A stretch of DNA of 64,000 nt from Mycolicibacterium holsaticum DSM 44478 = JCM 12374. Lineage in GTDB: Bacteria > Actinomycetota > Actinomycetes > Mycobacteriales > Mycobacteriaceae. The position numbers and the translations under genes were made by a program. How positions within the stretch are numbered: the stretch's first letter is position 1; each line of letters starts with the position of its first letter. The notes below the pieces were generated by a model. The model worked only from the letters and a program-made list of their open reading frames with translations. It was not told the origin of the DNA and ran no database searches. This document shows positions 8,785-18,611 of the stretch, piece by piece. The stretch covers positions 4,216,001 through 4,280,000 of the forward strand of contig NZ_CP080998.1 of NCBI RefSeq assembly GCF_019645835.1. Reading direction: 5' to 3'.

Positions 8785-10157
8785 CGCCTGCCTCCTCGGT
8801 GACGGTGGATGATCCGACCGGGCAACCCGCCTTTCAACCCGACGCTGAGATGAAAGTCGTGGCGCGGTGTCCAACCCGGCCTTGGCTGAAGGTGAAACCG
8901 CTTGGCGATCTTGGTTAGGACGAACTGCGCCTCCATGTAAGCCATCCCGACACCGATACAGTGCCTGGGCCCACCGCCGAATTGCACGAACTGGAACCGA
9001 TGCTGGTTGTCTTTACGCTCGTCCAGCCAGCGCATCGGGTCATAGCGATCCGGGTGATCCCATAGCGCAGGATGCCGATTGATGGTGTAAGCACTGACAC
9101 CCACCTGGCTGCCCTTGGGAATGTGGTAGCCGCCGATCTCATCCTCCTCCAGTGCCTGACGGGTCAGCAGCAGCGCACCCTGAATCCGCTGCGCCTCATC
9201 GAAAGCTGCTTTGGAATAAGGCAACTGGTTGAGTTCGGCGAAGGAGTCATAGTTGCCGGTGTAGGCGTCGGCCTCCTCACGCAGCGCCTCCATTGTGTTG
9301 GGATTCTGCGCGAGCATCGCCACGGTCCACGCCAGCGCTGACGCGGTCGTGTCGAAACCGCCGAACCACAGGCCCATCAGCTGATCGACGAGGTTCTCGT
9401 GCTCCATCGGCACCTCGAGCAGGGTGTTCAAGATGTCGGTGGCGTCGTTGGGATTGGCGCGCCGATCGCTGATGGTCCTCTCGATGCGCCGTCGGATCGA
9501 GACCACCGCCTGAGACCCCGCCCGCGCGCCGGGCACCGGAACCCATGACGGTGCCCAGAATGTGAGCATCAGGCCGCCCATGTAGGTGGTCTGAACTCGA
9601 AACAGGTCGATCAGATCCGGCACGTCACCGTCGGATACCGACGACGAAAACATCGAGCGCTGAACGACGGCCATCGTGAGGATCGAGAGTTCTCGGTAGA
9701 GGTCGACCTCTTCGCCGTTATCGGCCAACGTGTCCCACCGGATGAGGACGTCGTCGACCGCCCCGGAGATGATCTGAGCGATCCCGTTAAGATTCCGGCG
9801 GGAGAAAGCGGGGTTGAGCGCCTTGCGATTTCGCTTCCACGGCTCACCGTCGGCAACCGGAATGCTCTCGCCGAGCGCGGGGACAAGGGCCCGCGACATC
9901 ACACCCTTGTGATAACGCGAGTAGTCCAGCAGCCAACTCCCGACGAACTCCGGATCGTTGACGACTGTCGTGCCGCCGGGCCCCAGCGGCAGCGAGTAGA
10001 TATCGCCGTAACGATCGACGCAGTCCGACAGCAGCCGGAATGGGTCTCGCGCCCGGGCGAACATCGAGGCCAGTCGGGCCACGCTCGGCCCGGGGGCCCG
10101 CACCGGCCCCGGCGGTCCGAGCTCCACTGGCTGACGTGCCGATTGCCTGAGCGCCAA
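8781..10157 (-). CDS. Cytochrome P450
   Basis: 458 residues with all P450 landmarks: I-helix oxygen motif GGFDTT (266-271), ExxR at Glu321-Arg324, and the haem-binding FGGGPRHCIG with the thiolate Cys400. The only in-frame start after the upstream stop is TTG 10157, with AGGTAGGTG before it. It leads a four-gene operon with ferredoxin, amidohydrolase and APH-fold protein. The CYP family cannot be assigned from reading alone. The substrate is unknown; the operon looks catabolic or detoxifying. Confidence 0.93.
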   Translation of the reverse strand: MALRQSARQPVELGPPGPVRAPGPSVARLASMFARARDPFRLLSDCVDRYGDIYSLPLGPGGTTVVNDPEFVGSWLLDYSRYHKGVMSRALVPALGESIPVADGEPWKRNRKALNPAFSRRNLNGIAQIISGAVDDVLIRWDTLADNGEEVDLYRELSILTMAVVQRSMFSSSVSDGDVPDLIDLFRVQTTYMGGLMLTFWAPSWVPVPGARAGSQAVVSIRRRIERTISDRRANPNDATDILNTLLEVPMEHENLVDQLMGLWFGGFDTTASALAWTVAMLAQNPNTMEALREEADAYTGNYDSFAELNQLPYSKAAFDEAQRIQGALLLTRQALEEDEIGGYHIPKGSQVGVSAYTINRHPALWDHPDRYDPMRWLDERKDNQHRFQFVQFGGGPRHCIGVGMAYMEAQFVLTKIAKRFHLQPRPGWTPRHDFHLSVGLKGGLPGRIIHRHRGGRR

Positions 10158-10158
10158 A

Positions 10159-10337
10159 GGACTGCACCTACCTCATGAGACGTCGCGCTGTGTTTACGAG
10201 CGGCCATGGCCAATCTACTGCGCGAAGACTAACGTATATTAGGCCAATACCTCAATAGTTCGTAGCGATTAGTCATTTTCTTACGCTACAGCAGTGCAGT
10301 TTTGTGACATGAGTCCAAGGCTGCGCAAACCGTCACG
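10159..10337 (-). promoter_or_regulatory. AT-rich control region of the P450 operon
   Basis: The gap is AT-rich compared with its surroundings. It contains CTAACGTATATTAG (10229-10242, an interrupted palindrome) and GTAGCG-N16-CGCTAC (10262-10289). A TAATAT box on the minus strand overlaps the first. These look like a promoter with operator sites, but no regulator can be named. Confidence 0.4.
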
Positions 10338-10358
10338 AAAAATCCGGGCGAAGGCCCG
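10338..10358 (-). terminator. Intrinsic terminator after guaB3
   Basis: On the minus strand a 5-bp GC stem (CGGGC/GCCCG, tetraloop CTTC) is followed by GATTTTT. It lies 30 bp beyond the guaB3 stop and separates the guaB genes from the P450 operon. Confidence 0.8.
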
Positions 10359-10388
10359 CTGGAATGCAATGCGCGATGCGCGCGGCCG

Positions 10389-11525
10389 TCAGCTTCCGAC
10401 GGTCAACCCGACCTTCTGGAATTCCTTGAGGTCGCAGTAACCGGCCTTGGCCATCGCCCGGCGCAGGCCGCCAACGAGATTGAGCGAACCGAACGGGTCG
10501 TCGGACGGTCCCATCAGCACCTGCTCGAGCGACGGCCGCTCGCCCATCGCGATCTGCAGCAGGGCCCCGCGCGGTAGCGACGGGTGGGCCGCCGCGGCCG
10601 GCCAGAACCAGCCGTCCCCCAGCGCCTCGGCCGCGGTGGCCAGCGGGGTGCCGAGCACGACGGCGTCGGCGCCGCAGGCGATGGCCTTGGCCAGTTCGCC
10701 GGAGGTGTGGATATCGCCGTCGGCCAGCACGTGTACGTACCTGCCGCCGGTCTCGTCGAGGTATTCACGGCGGGCCGCGGCGGCGTCGGCGATCGCGGTA
10801 GCCATCGGCACGCTGATGCCGAGCACCTCGTCGCTGGTCGTGACGCCCTGGGTGGAGCCGTAGCCGACGATGACGCCCGCCGCGCCGGTGCGCATCAGGT
10901 GCAGTGCCGTGCGGTGGTCGAGCACACCGCCGGCCACTACCGGCACGTCGAGTTCGGAGATGAACGTCTTGAGGTTCAGCGGCTCACCGTCGGAGGCGAC
11001 CCGTTCGGCCGAGACGATCGTGCCCTGGATGACCAGCAGATCGATACCGGCCGCGATCAGTGTCGGGGTCAATGCCCGCGCGTTCTGCGGGCTGACCCGC
11101 ACCGCCGTCGTCACCCCGGCATCGCGGATCCGTGCGATCGCCGCACCGAGCAGCTCGGGATCCAGCGGCGCCGAATGCAGTTGCTGCAGAAGGCGTATCG
11201 AGGCCGTGGGTTCGGGCTCCTTCTCGGCGGTCTCGACCACCTGGGCGATCTTGTCTTCGACGTCGGCGTGCCTGCCGATCAGACCCTCGCCGTTGAGCAC
11301 ACCCAGCCCGCCGAGCCGGCCCAGCGCGATCGCGAACTCCGGTGACACCAAAGCATCGGTCGGATGGGCGATTACGGGAACCTCGAAGCGGTAGGCATCG
11401 AGCTGCCAGGCCGTCGAGACGTCCTTGGACGACCTGGTGCGCCGTGACGGCACGATGTTGATGTCGTCGAGTTCGTAAGTGCGGCGGGCGGTTCTGCCCA
11501 TGCCGATCTCAACCAAGTCACGCAT
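10389..11525 (-). CDS. guaB3: GuaB3-family IMP dehydrogenase-related protein
   Basis: 378 residues of the IMP dehydrogenase/GMP reductase barrel (ELDDINIVPSRRTRSSKDV, VVAGGVLDHRTA, GADAVVLGTPLA). It lacks the CBS pair found in GuaB2, as expected for the actinobacterial GuaB3 paralogue. ATG 11525 is chosen; TTG 11531 is an alternative. It follows guaB2 by 15 bp and ends at the terminator at 10338-10358. Actinobacterial GuaB3 is generally described as related to GMP reductase; its reaction cannot be read from this sequence. Confidence 0.93.
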   Translation of the reverse strand: MRDLVEIGMGRTARRTYELDDINIVPSRRTRSSKDVSTAWQLDAYRFEVPVIAHPTDALVSPEFAIALGRLGGLGVLNGEGLIGRHADVEDKIAQVVETAEKEPEPTASIRLLQQLHSAPLDPELLGAAIARIRDAGVTTAVRVSPQNARALTPTLIAAGIDLLVIQGTIVSAERVASDGEPLNLKTFISELDVPVVAGGVLDHRTALHLMRTGAAGVIVGYGSTQGVTTSDEVLGISVPMATAIADAAAARREYLDETGGRYVHVLADGDIHTSGELAKAIACGADAVVLGTPLATAAEALGDGWFWPAAAAHPSLPRGALLQIAMGERPSLEQVLMGPSDDPFGSLNLVGGLRRAMAKAGYCDLKEFQKVGLTVGS

Positions 11526-11540
11526 GACCAATGTGTCCCC

Positions 11541-13643
<2,103 letters not shown>

Positions 13644-13649
13644 ACCCCG

Positions 13650-14840
13650 TTAGCCGGATTCTTCGCCCGGCTCCGGCACCACGACTGTCGTGGTGACCAC
13701 CGACTTCGGTGCCTGCCGAGTGGGTGACTGCTTCGTCGGCGCCTGCGTGCTCGCCTGCTGAGTGGTCTGCGGCTGCGTCGTCACCGGCGCGGTCGTCACC
13801 GGCTCGGTTGTTGCCGGCAGTTGCGTCGCTGACTCTTCATCGATCGCCTGCGGCGCCTCCGTCGGTGTCGGCGACGGCTGCGCGGCACTCGGGGTGGGCT
13901 GCGGGCTCGACGGCGACGGTGCCGGTGCCTGCGCCGCCGAGGACGACGTCGGCGTCGGTCGCGGCGCAGGAGAGCTCGTCGGCGACGGCGCGGGCGAATT
14001 CGTCGGCGACGGAGACGGGCTCGGCGTCGGCGACGGGCTCGGCGACGGAGACGGGCTCGGCGTCGGTGACGGCAACGTCGTCGACGACGGCAGGCTCGTG
14101 ACATCCGACGGCGACGGGCTCGTGATGTCCGACGACGGCAGCGTCGTCGTGTCCGACGGCGACGTCGGAACCGCGGTCGTCGTGGTGTCGAGCACCGAGA
14201 CGGGCACCTGCGGGAACACCGGCGGCGGCACGTCGGGCGGAATGGTGGCGCTGGCGTCCTGCGACTGGACCTTGACGGTCAGCTCCTGCCACTCGCTGAC
14301 GAATTCCTGTTTGCGCTGGACGTCGCCGACCGTGGCCACGGTGGTGGTCAGCGTCTCCAGCTTGTCCTGCGCGGCTTGCCACTGGCCCTGGTCGATCAGC
14401 TGCTGCACCTCGGCGAGCTGCTGGGACGCCAGCATCACCGGATCGTCGCGTGTGGCGTGCTGCTCACCGAACAGCATGGTGCGCAGGCCGTAGAGCGCAT
14501 CGCCCGGTCCGGCGCCCGCGACCACCGCGCCGAAGCCGCCGAGGCACAACACCGCCGCCGCGACCGAGCCGACGACCGCCAGCGACCGGGTGCGGCGACG
14601 GGACACCGTCGCACGATCCAACGCCAGCACCGCGTCGCGCGGCGTCACGGTCGCGGTGAGCGGGGCGTCACGAACGTCGTCGCGCCACCCGGCCAGCAGC
14701 TGCGCCAGTTCGGCCTCACCGGGGTCGGTGGCATACACCGGCTGCTCGAACGCCAACGCGTCCAGGAACCGGTCGGTGCGGTTGATTTCGTTGAGGGACG
14801 GATCGCCCCCATTGGCATTCCAGCGTCCGAAGTCAGGCAT
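13650..14840 (-). CDS. rsdA: Anti-sigma-D factor RsdA
   Basis: 396 residues. The cytoplasmic N-terminus (about 1-80) should bind SigD; one transmembrane helix follows (about 84-110), and the outer part ends in a long Pro/Ser/Thr tail (about 200-390) with PSPSPSP and TTTP runs. RsdA holds SigD inactive until it is degraded. The ATG at 14840 overlaps the end of sigD by 8 bp, the usual sigma/anti-sigma arrangement. The tail is low-complexity and may be glycosylated or span the wall, which is inference. Confidence 0.93.
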   Translation of the reverse strand: MPDFGRWNANGGDPSLNEINRTDRFLDALAFEQPVYATDPGEAELAQLLAGWRDDVRDAPLTATVTPRDAVLALDRATVSRRRTRSLAVVGSVAAAVLCLGGFGAVVAGAGPGDALYGLRTMLFGEQHATRDDPVMLASQQLAEVQQLIDQGQWQAAQDKLETLTTTVATVGDVQRKQEFVSEWQELTVKVQSQDASATIPPDVPPPVFPQVPVSVLDTTTTAVPTSPSDTTTLPSSDITSPSPSDVTSLPSSTTLPSPTPSPSPSPSPSPTPSPSPSPTNSPAPSPTSSPAPRPTPTSSSAAQAPAPSPSSPQPTPSAAQPSPTPTEAPQAIDEESATQLPATTEPVTTAPVTTQPQTTQQASTQAPTKQSPTRQAPKSVVTTTVVVPEPGEESG

Positions 14841-15414
14841 GATCGTGTCGCCCTGTCGAGATGATCTCCTGCTTCAGCCGCGCCAGCGCGCGGTGCTGGG
14901 CCACCCGGACCGCGCCCGCGGTACTTCCGACCGCCTCGGCGGTCTCCTCGGCGCTCATGCCGACGATCACACGCAGGATCAAGATTTCACGTTGCTTTTC
15001 GGGCAGTACGGCGAGCAGCCTGTTCATCTGCTCAGACGATTCGGCGTCCATGGCCATCTGTTCGGGCCCGGCGTCCATGGAGTACCGCTCCGGCACGACG
15101 TCGGTCGGGTCGGAACGGTTCCTGGCCGCCGCACGATGTGCGTCAGCGAGCTTGTGCGCAGCTATGCCGTACACGAAGGCCAGGAACGGACGTCCCTGAT
15201 CCTTGTAGCGCGGCAGCGCCGTGATGGCGGCCAAGCACACCTCCTGAGCAATATCGTCTGCTGAAAGCCCACTGCGCTCCGCTGCTCCCACCCTTGCCCG
15301 GCAATACCTGACAACGATGGGACGGATGGTTTCCAGCACCTGTCGGAGTGCGTCTCGGTTGCCCGCTACTGCCTCAGCAACGACAGCATCGAGACGTTCT
15401 CTCGAAATTGTCAT
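14833..15414 (-). CDS. sigD: ECF RNA polymerase sigma factor SigD
   Basis: 193 residues. Sigma region 2 is at about 25-95 (DDIAQEVCLAAITALPRYKDQGRPFLAFVYGIAAHKLAD) and region 4 at about 130-185 (LPEKQREILILRVIVGMSAEETAEAVGSTAGAVRVAQHRAL). The ATG at 15414 has GGAGAG upstream. It overlaps rsdA, so sigma and anti-sigma are made together. The neighbouring order (Rv3415c-like, whiB3) matches M. tuberculosis SigD, so the assignment is firm. Confidence 0.96.
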   Translation of the reverse strand: MTISRERLDAVVAEAVAGNRDALRQVLETIRPIVVRYCRARVGAAERSGLSADDIAQEVCLAAITALPRYKDQGRPFLAFVYGIAAHKLADAHRAAARNRSDPTDVVPERYSMDAGPEQMAMDAESSEQMNRLLAVLPEKQREILILRVIVGMSAEETAEAVGSTAGAVRVAQHRALARLKQEIISTGRHDHA

Positions 15415-15485
15415 CGTGGGCGATCTCTCCAGCGTTACGAACCGGGTTCAGTCCGGCGGGGGCGGCTCAGGCTAAACAATAACTT

Positions 15486-16304
15486 TCAGGATGACGTGCC
15501 CTTCTCCGCGGAGACCGGCCACACGCCGCCCCGTGACCGGACTGTGTCGGCAGATTCGTCGCGGATGGCGATCATCTGGTCGTACGAACACGCCGCGCTG
15601 CCGATGTCGGCCAGCAAGCAGGCCAACGCCCAGCGCAGCGGGATCATTCCGAGGCGGCAGGTTTCGGTCAGTGCGCCGTCGGCGACGCGCCGCGCAGCGT
15701 CGATGTCACCGGCGCTGCACAGCGCGGCGGCATGCACGACGTCGGATTTCACGGCGTGTCGGACCGAGTCGAACGCTGCGGCGGCGGCGACGGCCTGCTC
15801 GGCGTGACGCACGGCGTCGGCGGCCTCGCCTCGCGCCATCGCCAGCTCTGCGCTCACCCACGCCAGCCGGACGGGCAGCCGGGGGGCCACCGCGTCGGGG
15901 AGGCGCTCGGCCGCCCGCTGCAGTGCGCGCTGCGACGCCGCGAACCGGCCCACTCCGAGCGCGTCGGCGGCCAGCCCGATCAATGCGTCGGCGCCGGCCT
16001 CGGCGTCGGCGCCGGCCAGCGCCAACGCCCGCCCGTCCCAGCCCCGCGCGTGGGTGTGCCAGCCGAGCTGACGCAAGAACGACGCGTGGGTGCTGTGCGC
16101 CAACGACATCAGCGGTTCGCCGTGCTGAGGCCGGCGCAGCCGCGTGAGGTCGGCGCGTGCGCTGGCGTACCGTCCCTGTGCGCCCGCGGCGACCGCGCGC
16201 AGCCACAGTTCGTGCGGGGACGTGGCGGCGGGCAGGGGCCAGCGGCCGGGGTCGGCGCCGAACGCGGCGTCGGCCAACACCGCCGCGGAGCCAGAAGTAG
16301 TCAT
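15486..16304 (-). CDS. TPR-like protein of the sigD locus (Rv3415c-like)
   Basis: 272 residues, very Ala- and Arg-rich, made of helical pairs that look like degenerate tetratricopeptide repeats (WLRAVAAGAQGRYASARADL, ALIGLAADALGVGRFAASQRAL, SDVVHAAALCSAGDIDAARRVAD). ATG 16304 is preferred; an upstream in-frame GTG/ATG region to 16379 is possible. It lies 71 bp upstream of sigD on the same strand. Function unknown; a regulatory or scaffold role for the SigD locus is only a guess. Confidence 0.8.
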   Translation of the reverse strand: MTTSGSAAVLADAAFGADPGRWPLPAATSPHELWLRAVAAGAQGRYASARADLTRLRRPQHGEPLMSLAHSTHASFLRQLGWHTHARGWDGRALALAGADAEAGADALIGLAADALGVGRFAASQRALQRAAERLPDAVAPRLPVRLAWVSAELAMARGEAADAVRHAEQAVAAAAAFDSVRHAVKSDVVHAAALCSAGDIDAARRVADGALTETCRLGMIPLRWALACLLADIGSAACSYDQMIAIRDESADTVRSRGGVWPVSAEKGTSS

Positions 16305-16729
16305 CGAATCGCCGACGCTATCAACGCCGGGCCGGATACCCGGTACCGGCGGACCCGCCACGACCCGCCGGGCGCACAACTTTGGTTAACACTTGGTGGC
16401 GTGAATGTTACGTCCACGTAAGCCGATTATCGATTTTCCAGGTTTGCTGCAGGCCCTGTTGATTACGCGATCAGGAGATATGCCGCCCGCGGTGGCCGAT
16501 GCGGGGTTCGCCTACCACGAATCGCACCGCCGAAAAGACCCAAGGATGAACGTGACGTAAATTCTTGGCCAGCAGTTATGGCGTTCCGCACGTCGTAGGT
16601 CTATTGACGACATTTGATGAGCCCACCTACCTTGTGTCCACGAGTAGTCATCGGCGACTTGCGCTCGGATCAGTGCCAAAACTCACGTGTTCAGACGTTT
16701 GCGAAGAACACGCAGAGAGGGGTTCTCCA
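16305..16729. other. Gap between the Rv3415c-like gene and whiB3
   Basis: A 425-bp divergent gap that must hold the promoters of both neighbours. It is less GC-rich around 16420-16560 and 16590-16640. I see no coding region, clear inverted repeat or named operator in it, apart from the whiB3 ribosome site (GAGAGGGG, about 16714-16721). Confidence 0.6.
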
Positions 16730-17020
16730 ATGCCTTTGCCACAGCAACTACCCGGACCCAACGCAGACGTTTGGGATTGGCAGATGGCCGGACTGTGCCG
16801 GGGCGTCGATTCCGCCATGTTCTTTCATCCCGACGGCGAGCGCGGCCGGGCCCGCGCCCAGCGCGAAAGGCGCGCCAAGGAACTGTGCAACCAGTGCCCG
16901 GTGATCGCGCAGTGCCGTTCGCACGCCCTGGCCGTCGGTGAGACCTACGGCATCTGGGGCGGTCTCAGCGAGTCCGAGCGCGAACTGCTGCTCAAGCGGG
17001 GCATCCGCCGCGCCTCGTAG
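16730..17020 (+). CDS. whiB3: Iron-sulfur redox regulator WhiB3
   Basis: 96 residues. Cys23, Cys53, Cys56 and Cys62 (GLC...ELCNQCPVIAQC) ligate the [4Fe-4S] cluster of Wbl proteins and GIWGG (74-78) follows, the signature turn before the basic DNA-contact tail. WhiB3 senses redox state and NO and controls lipid anabolism in mycobacteria. ATG 16730 is picked for its GAGAGGGG site; the in-frame extension to 16565 is unlikely. The neighbours are those of Rv3416. Confidence 0.95.
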   Translation: MPLPQQLPGPNADVWDWQMAGLCRGVDSAMFFHPDGERGRARAQRERRAKELCNQCPVIAQCRSHALAVGETYGIWGGLSESERELLLKRGIRRAS

Positions 17021-17050
17021 TCGCGGTGCGCGTGCCATGGCCGGCGAGGG

Positions 17051-18106
17051 TTACCCGCGCTTGGCCAACTCGCGCAGCACCAGATCGGTTGTCGGCCAAT
17101 CCATGCACTTGTCGGTGACAGACTGCCCGTAGGTCAGCGGGCGGGCTTCGGAGGATTGCGCGCCTGCGACCAGGAAGCTCTCCAGCATCACCCCGCTGAT
17201 CGGCACCCCGTCACGCACCAACTGTGCGACCTCGGCGGCGACCGCGGCCTGGCGGACGTGGTCCTTGGCCGAATTGGCGTGGCTGCAGTCGATGACCACT
17301 CGCCCGGGCAGTCCCGCGGCGGTGAGCTTGGCGGCGGTCGCGCCCACCGAATCGGTGTCGTAGTTCGGTCCGCCGGTGCCGCCGCGCAGGATGACATGGC
17401 AGTCGTCGTTGCCCGCGGTGCTCACCAGCGCGCCACGCCCGGTATCGTCCATGCCGAAGAAAACATGTTGGGCCGCAGCGGCTTTGACGCCATCGACCGC
17501 GACCTGGATGTTGCCGTCGGTGCCGTTCTTGAACCCGACGGGCATCGACAGCCCCGACGCCAGCTGGCGGTGCACCTGCGATTCGGTGGTGCGGGCGCCG
17601 ATCGCGCCCCAGGCGACCGCGTCGGCGATGTACTGCGGGCTGGTCGGCTCGAGGAATTCACATCCGACCGGAAGGCCGATGTCGATGACGTCGAGCAGCA
17701 GCTGGCGGGCGATGCGCAGACCTCGGGCGACGTCGAAGGTGCCGTCCATACCCGGATCGTTGATCAGCCCCTTCCATCCGATCGTGGTCCGCGGCTTCTC
17801 GAAGTACACCCGCATCACGATCTTGAGCTGCTCGCTGAGCTCGCCGGCTACCTTGGCCAGCCGGCTGGCGTAATCGAGCGCGGCGACCGGGTCGTGCACC
17901 GAGCACGGGCCCACCACGACCAGCAACCGGTCGTCGCGGCCGGCGAGGATGGCGGCGATCTCGTCGCGGTCGCGGGCCACCCGCTCCGCGCGCCGGGCAC
18001 CCAGCGGGAACTCGGTGAGCACGTCGTGCGGGCTGGGGATCTCGCTGAAACTGCGGACGCGCCGGTCGGACGTGGCAGGCGGGGTGGCGGTCTGCGCCAG
18101 GTTCAT
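17051..18106 (-). CDS. aroG: 3-deoxy-7-phosphoheptulonate (DAHP) synthase, class I
   Basis: 351 residues of the E. coli AroF/G/H type. It condenses phosphoenolpyruvate and erythrose 4-phosphate, the first step to Phe, Tyr and Trp. Family motifs: LLVVVGPCSVHDP, VMRVYFEKPRTTIGWKGLINDP, VGFKNGTDGN, VILRGG and VIDCSHANS. Mycobacteria also carry a class II enzyme, so this is a second, probably differently controlled isoform. ATG 18106; SD-like AGAAAGG about 11 nt upstream. The 5' leader holds a peptide rich in aromatic residues and two hairpins. Confidence 0.95.
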   Translation of the reverse strand: MNLAQTATPPATSDRRVRSFSEIPSPHDVLTEFPLGARRAERVARDRDEIAAILAGRDDRLLVVVGPCSVHDPVAALDYASRLAKVAGELSEQLKIVMRVYFEKPRTTIGWKGLINDPGMDGTFDVARGLRIARQLLLDVIDIGLPVGCEFLEPTSPQYIADAVAWGAIGARTTESQVHRQLASGLSMPVGFKNGTDGNIQVAVDGVKAAAAQHVFFGMDDTGRGALVSTAGNDDCHVILRGGTGGPNYDTDSVGATAAKLTAAGLPGRVVIDCSHANSAKDHVRQAAVAAEVAQLVRDGVPISGVMLESFLVAGAQSSEARPLTYGQSVTDKCMDWPTTDLVLRELAKRG

Positions 18107-18165
18107 GTCGGACGTGCCTTTCTGGACTGGGCACCTGGGTGAATGTCCGGCGCCCTCTTAATGAC

Positions 18166-18249
18166 GAAAGGCAGTGACCTGATGGTCACTGCCTGGGCTC
18201 CGGGTGGACGCGTGCTTAGTGCTGCGCTCTATCGGCTCCACCCGGAGCC
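18166..18249 (-). promoter_or_regulatory. Candidate aromatic amino acid attenuator of aroG
   Basis: Segment 1 (18237-18249) lies within the leader-peptide codons just after Tyr-Trp-Arg-Phe and is perfectly complementary over 13 bases to segment 2 (18196-18208) beyond the stop. Segment 1 with the next few bases can instead fold on itself (GGCTCC-GGGT-GGAGCC, 18234-18249). The terminator-like hairpin begins 2 nt after segment 2. A ribosome held at the aromatic codons would cover segment 1 and change this folding. The full set of competing structures is inferred. Confidence 0.65.
18170..18193 (-). terminator. Perfect 10-bp hairpin in the aroG leader (attenuator terminator)
   Basis: On the minus strand GGCAGTGACC-ATCA-GGTCACTGCC forms a perfect 10-bp stem with a 4-nt loop, followed by TTTCGTCATT. 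It lies between the leader peptide stop (18216) and the aroG start (18106). A weak U-run makes termination plausible but not certain. Confidence 0.65.
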
Positions 18250-18290
18250 TTGATAAAGCGCCAATAGCCGGCACACACACCGCTGATCAC
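18216..18290 (-). CDS. Leader peptide with Tyr-Trp-Arg-Phe cluster upstream of aroG
   Basis: A 24-codon reading frame from GTG 18290 to TAA 18218-18216. Codons 9-12 read Tyr-Trp-Arg-Phe, one each of all three aromatic amino acids within four codons, directly ahead of the first enzyme of aromatic synthesis. The GTG is 7 nt after a TAACCT -10 box, so the message is probably leaderless and needs no ribosome site. No protein function is expected; translation speed would be the signal. Assigned from composition and context. Confidence 0.65.
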   Translation of the reverse strand: MISGVCAGYWRFIKAPGGADRAQH

Positions 18291-18297
18291 GCGGCCC

Positions 18298-18303
18298 AGG
18301 TTA
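18298..18303 (-). promoter_or_regulatory. -10 box of the aroG leader transcript
   Basis: TAACCT (minus strand) fits the mycobacterial TANNNT -10 consensus. Transcription would begin at or within one base of the leader GTG at 18290. Confidence 0.55.
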
Positions 18304-18611
18304 TACCGCCCTTGCGGGCAGGCCAAATCGGCCCGATACGACAGTGCGGCAGGCGATGTCCGTCGAGCCAAGTTGTCGGGGCCGCCCCTTGCGGACGCGC
18401 GTCGACCGGTTATCTACGATCCAGTAAATAATCAACTTGCGCAATCAATTTGCTATTGGCTGGCCCCATGTCCGAGGTAGATGGGTTTCACCAGCGTCGA
18501 TAGATCTTTGGGCAGGGCCGAAACCCTTGATCTTTGCTTGCTGATCGTTATCATTGGCAAATGGCTGGTTCGGCGCGGACCAGGCTTCACACAGGAGGGT
18601 GAGGGAAGAAC

